Shown here: positions 48,771-59,400 of the stretch, piece by piece
How positions within the stretch are numbered: position 1 is the stretch's first letter
Layout of the letters: each line of letters starts with the position of its first letter
IMG/VR virus record: IMGVR_UViG_3300036768_000367
Span: 1-64,000 of that record
Length of the DNA: 64,000 nucleotides
Source: a virus
Direction: 5' to 3' (one strand)
Translations under genes and position numbers: made by a program
Notes under the pieces: model-generated
Seen by the model: the letters and a program-made list of their open reading frames with translations, nothing else
Databases searched by the model: none
Told to the model about the DNA's origin: nothing

Positions 48771-51700
48771 GTGTCTAGATATCCCAATGAATTAGATAAC
48801 GATGTAGATATTCCATCTGTTAGTGACAACATTACAGAGGTTGCCGCAGAGACTATTAATGCTCTGCGTTCCTCTATTTTCGCTATTCAGTCTGCATTGG
48901 GCGAAAATCCGCAGGGCGCAGCCTCCGATCTTAAAACAAGACTTTCTTACTTTTTTAATGATGATGGCACCCCAAAGCAAAGCGCATTGGTTGCTGCTGG
49001 CTTAATAGCACTACCAATTAATAATGGACACATAGCGTCAAATGCTGGTATAGAAGAGTCCAAGTTAGATTTAGACTATCCAACGCAGATTCTGCAAAAT
49101 GCTATATTGTCAAATGATACTGATATAACAGAATTACAGAATCTTTACAATCAGATTTTATTTGATATTACACAACATTTTTTGGGCAACGCTAATAAGC
49201 ATGATGGATACGATATCACGCTTAGTGGTCTCGCTGGCGCATCTTCGGTAGACTCGGTGTCTCTTGCAATTCACTATATCTGGTCACAATTTCTGGGTCA
49301 CAAAGCAGCACTTAGCAGCACTGAGCATTATGCCTCGGCAATCGCCTATACTCCAGTTCCATTGGGTCCAATTACGGCAACAAACGTGCAAGATGCAATC
49401 TCACAGATTGATACGGCTTTTTATGAAGATCGCCGTCGTCATGATGATAGTGCACACAGCAATGGCATTTCAAGAGATGGTTATATATCGTATTTTGGTC
49501 AATTTGCAGTTAACGATGCGTCGGCTATGGTATCTAGACTGCCATCTAGTCCAAATATATTAAAAGTTGGTCTTATAAACTCTGCTGTTATCAAGAGTAA
49601 AGGCTTTGACGTAAATGGCGTAAGCCTCACATCCAATACTCTAAAAATCGATGCTTCTACAGGTAATGGTATATTTAGATCATTAACAATTACTGGTTTG
49701 CAGAGTGCACAGTATCCTACTGGTTACACTCATTTGAGTTTAAAAGCGATTGTCGATTATTTGAATCAGCAGTTTACTTTGCCAGCCAATCACTTTCCAG
49801 TGACGGCATTTGAAAGTCCAGATGGCGAGTTAGTATTACAACACAACATTTCTGATCCATCATGTGTTTTGATGGTAAGCAGCTCTAGCAATTCTGCGGC
49901 CACTACCCTTGGATTTTCGGATGTGCTTAATGTGCCATCTGGCTATGTAGATCATCACTATTTGGTGATAGATGGATATAGGCACAATGAGTTGGCCACA
50001 CTAGCCGCTGGCGCAGTAATTCATGGCATCACCTCTAGCTCTGTTGATCTTGGAACCATCACAGGTCCAGGCGGGCTCGGCATTTTAGGAAACACATTAT
50101 TCCATGTATATAATCATACAGACCACTCAGCTAATGGTACTTATAGAATAGTTGGCACTGTTGTAAATACAATAACTCTAAACACTCCATTGACAGCAGG
50201 TACATTTAATTATATTATTTACAAGGACGTGATAGATTCAAATTTTGCTGGTAATTACAAGACCATAGATTTATATATCAACAGCGAGCTAGAGCCAACA
50301 TCATCTGTTAGACAGGAAACTACGTTAGTACAAATATCTGGTCTTAAGATAGTAGAGGTGTCTCAAGATTTTAAAGCCACATCTGCAAGTATGACCTTGG
50401 ACTTTTCTTCTCCAACATATAGCATCTATTTAACCATAAGTGGTACAAACGGCACAGTCACAACTTTTGAGCAAGGATTTATAGGATATAAGAGGGTATA
50501 TGCCCCAAACAATGTTTCGTATATAACTGTTTTTATACATGATACATCACCAGCAGTTGGAACGGATCAAATAACGTTTTATAGCACAGAGAAGCAGGAT
50601 GATATGTTGCTGCTTGGAGTAACGCATACTAACGCTGCCTCTGTTATAGAAATGCCTTTAGATCGAAGAAACATCGGCCTCGCTGGCGCAAGTGCTATTG
50701 GCACAGAGGTTTCTGATGGTATCTGGGCAGATGATATTAAAAATCTACACGCCAACGGTATTATACGTGGGTTTGATATAATTCAAATTAATCCAGGTTC
50801 ATTATCAATCACCTTGAATGGTGGCATCGCTTATGTAGAGGGCCGCAAGATCCAAAAACCTAGAGTTTCAATTGATGTTACAAATGTTGCTATTAGCGAT
50901 GGCGACTGGAACCTTGTTCTAAGCGATATTGGCAACATAGAGATTTACAGCAATACGGCACCTGGATTCTCCGTAGAAGACATTCTTTCTGGTACAGGCT
51001 ATGTGATTTTGGCCCAGCTGGTTGTTAGCGGCGGCTTAGTAACTAGCTATACTGATGGTAGATTCTTTATAAATGATGTGGAATCAAAAATGGACTTGAT
51101 CGTAGATGATCAGGATTTTGGTTCTGGTCAGTTTAGAACCCTAGAGTCAGCGGTATTAAATTCAAAGTTCTCTCCAAACAATAATAAGCCAGAGATCAAA
51201 ATTATTTCTGACTTAATTATAAATAATGATGTTACTATAGATAGTAATACAAAAATAACTGCGTATAGAGACGTGACTATAAATGGTAATTTAACACTAT
51301 CCGCTGGAGCAAACTTTCAAACGCTCGGCGCTTTGAATGTTACTGGTACAACAGTCATCGGTACTGATTGCGTTTTTTCAGTTGGTGGTGGAATGCTTAC
51401 CAGCATTTCGCTAAACACAGGAAGTGTATTCACTATACTTAAAGACACCACGGTGTCAAATATAGATGTGGGCGGCGATAACGTTTCTATTATAGGTAAT
51501 ACCAATAGACCATCGATAACATTTAATGGAACGTCTTCTGGAATAAGACTAATAGCATCTAGATCAAACATTATTATATCTAATATAGAATTGATAATGA
51601 CGTATTCTACAAACTCTATTATCAGTACTGTTGGTGGCATTACCTATGATAATATAATTATAGATAATAATGTTTTTAGACAAAGCACGGCATTCACCTA

Positions 51701-53414
51701 CCCATCACCAACCACCAGTCGCCAAGGCATATACATAGCGTCTAGTGCTACCATTTCAAATCTCATAATAAATGGAAATATCTTCAAGGACTTGAGTCAT
51801 GGCATAGAAATTAATAACTCCACATTTTCTCTTTCAAATATTTCTATAAAAAACAATCTATTTACAAGTGTCTATCAGGGTATAACAATCTCTACTACTA
51901 GCGGCACTGCAAAAGGTATTGAGATAGAGCAAAATATTTTTAAAACAATATTTAATTACTTTACAATTATAACTTCAAATACATCAGCATCTCTGAATGG
52001 AATTTTATTTGCATATAATTTGGCTGATAATGGTGGTATATCATATTTGTCAAACTCGATGTTGAATACTAATTCTGGCTGCGGCTCAGTAATGTGCACA
52101 TCAAACATATCTACTGGACCATTTATCAGTATAGGGTCGGCATCTTCTGTGATCAGTAATAACATCCTAGATGGAGCCACTGCAAGTATAATATCAACAT
52201 CTACTGCAACAGTTATATCTAATAATATTGTTAGAAACAATACCAGCTTAGGGCTGAGTATAGGTGGGTCTACTACCGCTGAGATTTTGGGCAACATATT
52301 TAGTACAACTGCTACTGGACTAGTGTACTCATTCAGCACTGGCTCGACCATAACCTGTATAGGCAATAGATTTACTGATGGTGGCACGACATCGTCTACG
52401 TTTATAATTCCTAACGGCGCTTTTTTTATGGATAACGTAGTTCAGTCTGGTAGAATTTACATGAGTGGAGGAGTTGGTGGTCGCCAGAGCATAACAGCAA
52501 ATAATAGGTTTGTGGCTAATGGCCTCAATGGAACAAATACTTTTGAAATATTGCCAGGCACCAGTGCTACTGAGCTTGCTATATTTAGTAATAATATTAT
52601 TGAGGCTAGCGGCTCTTTAAGTGGCACCGTTCCAGCGGTCAGGGTTAGTACCACTGGTTCTTGTAAATTAGTATTCTCTGGTAATGCAATAAGATCTACA
52701 ACTGGCGGCTCAATTTTAGAAATTAGCAATGTTAGCAATCAGGCCACTTTGGTAAGCGGAAATCATCTGTTTTACAGCGGAGCTTCAGTTGGCATAGGCA
52801 CATCAATTAAGTGTTCTAATGTATATTATGTAAACAACATGAGTGAAGGAGTATTCAATACTGCCGAAATAGATGTTCCATTAAGCTCAACCAATATATT
52901 TATATCAAACAATATATTAAATGGAACTGGTGCTGGTGGCAAGGTTATTAATATTATCGGCACGGCTACTAGCGTTATAGCAAGGAATAATAAAAATGCG
53001 GTAGAGTCATGGACATATTCTGCTGTAGATGCTCTACAAAACACCACATCTGATTGGGCTCTTGATATATCGTTGCCATCAACCATTCAGCTAAAGTCTA
53101 CAACTACCAGCGGATCTGTAATAATTCCATTATCAGGGCTTCCAGTAGGGGCCAGAATAGAAAATGTTCAGGCGTATGTAACAACGCCTGGAGCAGCTGG
53201 GACTTTGACACTAAGATTGTTTAGAAGAAACACTGGATCTCATGGTCTAACTGAAATAGGATCAGCTATTAATAATTCACCATCTATATTCCAGATTATG
53301 ACTACTGGTACATTATCGCACAATATTCTAAGCAGTAATGAGTACCTTGTTGTTTTGACAAGTACCGCTACTAATAACATAATAGGACAGGTAGTGGCCA
53401 ACATACGTATATAA
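48771..53414 (+). CDS. Giant beta-helical fibre/adhesin, paralogue of the next gene
   Basis: A 1547-residue protein starting at GTG 48771, preceded by GGAG. Residues 1-120 are the docking module in its longer form (SRYPNELDNDVDIPSVSDNI, ALGENPQGAASDLKTRLSYF, then NNGHIASNAGIEESKLDLDY), closely shared with the protein at 53430. Similarity to that protein continues to about residue 800 (KHDGYDITLSG, LHANGIIRGFDIIQINPGSL, TLNGGIAYVEGRKIQKPRVS). From about residue 830 on, Asn/Ile/Ser-rich repeats of right-handed beta-helix type (IIISNIELIMTYSTNSIIST, IEINNSTFSLSNISIKNNLF) extend to about 1410. The C-terminal 130 residues are a beta-sandwich tip (SGSVIIPLSGLPVGARIENV). Such beta-helices are typical of glycan-binding or -cleaving tailspikes; no catalytic pair can be named. 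Confidence 0.8.
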   Translation: MSRYPNELDNDVDIPSVSDNITEVAAETINALRSSIFAIQSALGENPQGAASDLKTRLSYFFNDDGTPKQSALVAAGLIALPINNGHIASNAGIEESKLDLDYPTQILQNAILSNDTDITELQNLYNQILFDITQHFLGNANKHDGYDITLSGLAGASSVDSVSLAIHYIWSQFLGHKAALSSTEHYASAIAYTPVPLGPITATNVQDAISQIDTAFYEDRRRHDDSAHSNGISRDGYISYFGQFAVNDASAMVSRLPSSPNILKVGLINSAVIKSKGFDVNGVSLTSNTLKIDASTGNGIFRSLTITGLQSAQYPTGYTHLSLKAIVDYLNQQFTLPANHFPVTAFESPDGELVLQHNISDPSCVLMVSSSSNSAATTLGFSDVLNVPSGYVDHHYLVIDGYRHNELATLAAGAVIHGITSSSVDLGTITGPGGLGILGNTLFHVYNHTDHSANGTYRIVGTVVNTITLNTPLTAGTFNYIIYKDVIDSNFAGNYKTIDLYINSELEPTSSVRQETTLVQISGLKIVEVSQDFKATSASMTLDFSSPTYSIYLTISGTNGTVTTFEQGFIGYKRVYAPNNVSYITVFIHDTSPAVGTDQITFYSTEKQDDMLLLGVTHTNAASVIEMPLDRRNIGLAGASAIGTEVSDGIWADDIKNLHANGIIRGFDIIQINPGSLSITLNGGIAYVEGRKIQKPRVSIDVTNVAISDGDWNLVLSDIGNIEIYSNTAPGFSVEDILSGTGYVILAQLVVSGGLVTSYTDGRFFINDVESKMDLIVDDQDFGSGQFRTLESAVLNSKFSPNNNKPEIKIISDLIINNDVTIDSNTKITAYRDVTINGNLTLSAGANFQTLGALNVTGTTVIGTDCVFSVGGGMLTSISLNTGSVFTILKDTTVSNIDVGGDNVSIIGNTNRPSITFNGTSSGIRLIASRSNIIISNIELIMTYSTNSIISTVGGITYDNIIIDNNVFRQSTAFTYPSPTTSRQGIYIASSATISNLIINGNIFKDLSHGIEINNSTFSLSNISIKNNLFTSVYQGITISTTSGTAKGIEIEQNIFKTIFNYFTIITSNTSASLNGILFAYNLADNGGISYLSNSMLNTNSGCGSVMCTSNISTGPFISIGSASSVISNNILDGATASIISTSTATVISNNIVRNNTSLGLSIGGSTTAEILGNIFSTTATGLVYSFSTGSTITCIGNRFTDGGTTSSTFIIPNGAFFMDNVVQSGRIYMSGGVGGRQSITANNRFVANGLNGTNTFEILPGTSATELAIFSNNIIEASGSLSGTVPAVRVSTTGSCKLVFSGNAIRSTTGGSILEISNVSNQATLVSGNHLFYSGASVGIGTSIKCSNVYYVNNMSEGVFNTAEIDVPLSSTNIFISNNILNGTGAGGKVINIIGTATSVIARNNKNAVESWTYSAVDALQNTTSDWALDISLPSTIQLKSTTTSGSVIIPLSGLPVGARIENVQAYVTTPGAAGTLTLRLFRRNTGSHGLTEIGSAINNSPSIFQIMTTGTLSHNILSSNEYLVVLTSTATNNIIGQVVANIRI

Positions 53415-53429
53415 AGCTATGGAGAGTAG

Positions 53430-56400
53430 ATGAGCAAATATCCTACACAAATAGACTCAGATGCAGAATTGCCTCGTGTAGATGATAATTTAAGTGAAAC
53501 TTCGGTTGAAACTATAAATGCTTTGCGCGAAGCAGTTATGGCTATTGAAAAAACCATTGGTGCTAATCCGCAAGGATCTGCAGCAACATTGGTTCAACGT
53601 CTTTCCGTATTCTTTAATGATGATGGTACTGCTAAAGCCAGCGCACTAGTTGCTGCTGGCCTGGTAGCCTTGCCAATAACAAATGCTATGATAGCATCCA
53701 ATGCTGGTATCGAGGAGTCTAAATTAGATTTAGATGTTGCTACACAAGTATTGCAAAATCAAATAACGTCTAATGATATAGATATAGCTACCTTACAAGC
53801 CTCAATAACATCTTTGTTAGCTACATACGCCAATCATATAAATGGCATTGCAGATAAGCACGATGGTTATGCAATATTGTTGGACAAGAATTACCCAGTT
53901 TCCACCCCTCCGTGGTTGCTCGGAATAACTGCTACAGATGTTAGTGCGGCAATAGCTGCTATAAATAATAACTTTTTAGATCATATTAGTCTCTCAAAGG
54001 CTGGCGCGCACCCTGCTTCTTCTATTTCAGTTGACGCATCTACTTTACAAAACGTCACAGCCACTGATTTACAAGGGGCAATCGAGCAGCTTGACGAATC
54101 CAGAGCAATAGAGCTGGTGGATCACAGAGATGATATGCATGCTAATGGCCTAAGTCTTTGGGCCAATAGTGCCGACGGATACAGTGAGCACAATCAGATT
54201 ATTCCACAGACGGTAGGTGCCACGGTTACAGCATACATTCTTCCTATCACCAGAAATATTATAGATTTTTCTCCATTAACCATGTCTACCTTTCCAGTGC
54301 AGCAAGGGGACTCCGTAGTTGTTCTGGATACAAGCTCAATAGGCATTTATCCTATTAATGACATTGGTCCTAGAAATGCCGTGGGAACAAAACCTAGTTT
54401 GACCGCCAATCAGGTCGAGATAGTCGGAACATTTCCAGATGATGGATATGTAACTGCACGTATCTATGGCAGTAGCAGCGCCGTTCTATTAAAGGGAAAT
54501 CTTGCTACAACAATTCATCAGTCTGATATTAAAGTCGACAGCATACAAGTTTCAAGGCCAAATGCGGCAAGAATAGTATCGCTTGGTATTCGGCCACAAT
54601 TCTTAGATTCCACTGGAGTATTGGTAGTTGAGGCTGGCGTAACAGCATCTGCGTCTCGTACTATCATCATAGATAATTTGCACAAAAATAGAAATGGTGT
54701 GGTAGTAAGCCCACCAACAATAGATTCTTTAGTTGAAAGAATAAACAGTGTATTTCAAAACAGAGTAGATGGCTATGCATTCCCAGTCACTGCGTATCGC
54801 GTTGGTGATGAATTAATGTTGTCTCACAACTGGATCGATGACTTTGCCTATATAAGAGTGACATCTGCTGGCAACATGAATTTCTATTTAGGTTTCGATA
54901 GCAATGGTGCGAATGTTGAAGATAGATACGTTTATCCAACAGCCAATGCCTATTATTATGTAAATGGTGTAAAACTACACGATGTTGCTAAAATAGCTCA
55001 GCAGACCGCCTCGGTTTCTGGACAATACATATCATTTACTGGTTTTGATCCATTGGCAGCAGGTGTTAAAATAGGCCATCTGGTTCACGTCAAAACTCAT
55101 GCAAATAATAGCGAGATTGGTACTTATTTTATAACTGATGTAACATCTTCGGCAGTCAAAGTTCACAAGAATGCTGGCATTACTGCCCAAGCCTCGATTA
55201 GTGTTGAAATATATCATGATGCGCTTCCGCTAGATGATTTCAACACAAATGTTAAAGATCTTGTGCTTGAAACATTTATAACATCAAGTGGTACCCTCGG
55301 CTACAACGAGCGCTTAAATTACGAAGATAACATTAGTAACTTAAAAATCATTGATGTTAGCGATAATTTTGCAGCCAGCTCATATAGTTTAGAATCATCA
55401 ATATCTGGTAGCGAAGTAACTCTTAAGTTTGCAAGTGTGTATGAGAAGCCAGTATACATCCCAACGACATTTACTGGCAAGATCAAGATTCCATCACCTC
55501 ACCTAATAGAGTACGTAACTGCTGATATTACAGCACCTATTGGCACTGGCACATCTCAGTTTACATTTTATCCTCATATAAATGAAGAGGAAGTGTTAGA
55601 GCTTTGCTCAGTGCGTTTAGATGGTTTGCTAACACTCTCCAACATAGTTGATAAGCGCATGTTTGGCACTCTAGGTCTTGATGAGTTGCGTGAAGATGTG
55701 GTGCAAAACTACATAGAGCTTCCAAATAAAGAGCTAAGGTCAAATGGCGTTATCGAAGGTCTGGACGTAATTGCACCAGATGTCGATAATGCTATACCTC
55801 CATATCAAGATCCTACATTCCCTCTTTCTTCAAACTTCTATGGACTACTTGTTCGTGGCGGCTCCGCTATGGTCGGCGGCGTTAGAGTCTCTGTTCCAAT
55901 TACCTCAGTAATATTTCCAAACGTAGCTGGTACATATATTGTCGGTTTAAACAAACTGGGTACGTTTAAAATTTTCAATACCAGTCAGTACAGCATGGCA
56001 GATTTGTTGGATGGCTACGCTGAAGATTTGGCACTAATTGCACAAGTGGATCATGACGGAACTACTATTGTAGATACTTCGCTTATTGATTTGCGTTTTA
56101 ATATTTCAAAGATAGATGACAAAGTAGAATTGCTATTTGATGAGACAAATCACTTTATAGGTCACTTCTCATCATTTAAGACTGCCCTGCAGTATGTGAA
56201 CAATTATCCTAAAAATGAAAAGTTCAAGATAAGAGTGGTTGCACATGGCGGCGGCGATATTGATATTACCAATGTGCAGCACAGCCTTACCGTTGTAATA
56301 GATGGTCAGGTCAATAACGTCACTGTTAGTGGCCCATGCAAGATAACCTCTGAATCTATTGCTTCTCGAGTCACGCCGCATATAAGAGGTACCTTGACTG

Positions 56401-59400
56401 TACAGAGTGGAGCTAATAATATTGAAATTTCTAATTTAACAATAGGAAATTTAAGTGGCGCCGCTGTTTCGCATCTTTATGTTAACAATGATGGCATTTA
56501 TAAGTTTAATAATGTTATATTTAATGGTGCGAGTGCCAATGGACAGCTGCAAATAGTAGCATCTGGACCTGCATTAGCAGATCAAGTTGTCTTTGAATCT
56601 TGTATTTTTAAAGAAGGCACTGCTTTTCAAGTAGGTTCAGGTGGAGTTATAATAGATAACTTCATTATAAATAATTGCGAAATATATGGTACTGGCACTG
56701 GCAGCAAAATAGACGTGCCATCTAATAACTTGGTTGTTTCAAATACAATATTTGATAATTGCGGTATAACGCAAACTTTCCAATTAACAAAGCCAGCTGT
56801 TATAAATAACTGTGTGTTTAGAAATATGACAGTAATCTCTGGCGGTAAGCGCGTAATAGATACCGTGTCTACGCTTTTGATTAGTAACACTAAGTTTGAT
56901 AACATAACAGCATTAACAGCTGATGCGATCATATCAAGCACCACTTATGATGGCTACACTAAATTGTTTATAGATCACTGCTCATTTAACAATTGCACAG
57001 CCACAGTTGGTAATAAGCTGATTAAAAGCCGTGGCTCAGTAACAAACTCATTATTTAAAGCAACCACCTGTGCAACAGCGCCAGGTGATTTGGCTGTTGA
57101 GTGCACAGAGTTTAGTGGCAACGCCATCTTGGGGCAGGTTAATGAATTTGCAGTTGGTGCAGCTCAAATTGAACGCAATAACAATTTGAATGTTGCCAAG
57201 AGTGCATCATTTGCCTCCTTGCAATCAGTTGTCGGAAATACTTTCTTGGCAAGCAGCGTGTTTGGTTATAATGTAAACGTAGCCTCTACTTCTGGCGTTG
57301 AAATCTCGAATAATATATTCTCCATGGGTTCACAAGTAGCCATACAAATTGATAGCGGCACAGGAGACGTTGTAGTATTTGGTAATGAATTCAATCATAC
57401 TGGCTATTGTATAAATACATCAATAGTATCTGTTGGATTGCTATTTGTCTCTAACTTAGTAAAGTCATCATTGTTGTTGCAAGGCCCTGGCGTTGGAAAT
57501 ATGGAGGCCTTATTTTCAAATAACATATTTGAAAACAGCAGCGGATTTAATGTTAATAGTACCGCATCAAGAATGGTTTTTGATGGCAACATGTTTTTAG
57601 CTGGTGGTCCACTGAACTTGAACACAAGTTCTGCCGCTGGGCTAAATATTACAGGCAATTTGTTTACTAGCGATCTTATTATATCATCAGATTTAATCGG
57701 ATCTAATATAAGCAACAATATCTTTTATAATGGAACTATTGATATTAGTGGAAATGTTTCTTTTAGTATAATATCAAACAATATTGACAGTGGCAGCACA
57801 AGCAACATTGTGGCACTACAGCTGGGCGCCTCTACAGTATCAAACACTATAATCACCAACAATACAATATCACTATCGGGCATAGGTAGTGCAATATTGT
57901 CAGATGTCATGATTACAGACAATTTGGTGCGTGGCTCAAGTATTATTCTTAATATAGATCCATCATCTGGTGCAGATGATTACGCACACGTTATATTTTC
58001 AGACAATCTATTGGATGATGATATAGATATAAACATCAACTCATCTGGATCAATCAGGGGTATTATAGTAGATAATAATATAGCATCAACATCTACTCAC
58101 CCAACTTATCCAACAATATCTGTAAATTCTGTTGTTAATGAGTCGGTTATATCTGGAAACTTTAACTTTAACATATCAGTAATATCTGGAATGAATTCCT
58201 GTGTTATAGTAGACAATATATCTCTAAATTCTGATATAACTATAAGTGGTGCATGTAATGCTAACATAGTCTCGGGAAATTATTTTAACGACCTGACATT
58301 CTCTGGATCATCAACTTCTGGTTTACTATTTACCAATATGTTCATAAATGGTGGCGTTAATATGTCTGCCGTAGCAGGTGCAGCAGATAAGATTTCGTTT
58401 ATAAACAATGTGGTAAATGGCTCTATTACACTCACATCTACAAGTGGTAACTTCACCAGACTTGCGTTAAACAATAATATTTGTAACTCAGCGATATTTA
58501 ATATCAGTGGTTCAGATGTTTCTATTGCAAGCAATGTGATGCTTGGAACTCTAACTGTATGGTCCACTACAAATAGCTATACTTTGACAAAAGTAAATAT
58601 CTCAAATAACACTGTTGCTGGTAGTGCCATCATATGTTCTAAGCTATCATCTGGAACATCATCATTTACTAATTCTAAAATAAGTGGTAATATTGTTGGT
58701 GTAGATTTAGAATTCATGACCAGTGTTACCAGTGGATCAACATTAACGTTTAGTGGAAATTTGATATCTGACAATTTTTGTGCAGATGATCTTATTATAT
58801 TTGCCTCATCGGCGCGTGGAACAGTTATATTTACCAATAATTCTATACTTAATAACAGAATTGGTGATCAGCTTCTGTTTAATGGTAGCACCAGTGCTGC
58901 TGCAGATACAATGGTACAGAATACAATTATATCTGGTAACTCTTGTGATGACTTTTCTTTCGGAAGAAGGCTTACCTATTCAGATCTAACAATTACATCA
59001 AATAGATTTAATAATGCGGCTGGCTCGCTTACTTTTAATATAGATCCAGTGAGCACGCCAGGCACATTTTCAAAATTGCATATGAGCAATAACATTATGG
59101 CAGGAACCGTCTCCTGTGTTGTTTATACTGCAACTGCAACCGTAATGGATAACTTTGTGTTTAATAATAACATAATGTCAGGCTCTGATTTTAGATTATC
59201 ATATACTGGCTCGAATGTAATAGGATTCACAGCTCGTGGATGGATATTTAGTGGCAATGTCATGAGAGCCATTTCATTGAGAAGTGATGGTGGTACTCAG
59301 GCTACCAACTCATTGAATATACAATCTTCGAGCTTTAGCAATAATGCGTTTTCTGGTGCTACCGCTGCATCGTTATCATTGCCATATGAACCTGGAATTT

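Noticed and set aside
49264-49563. Overlapping plus-strand frame of 99 codons within the beta-helix protein at 48771
   Set aside because: The parent frame is well supported by homology with the protein at 53430; the overlapping text has no recognisable features and no ribosome-binding site.
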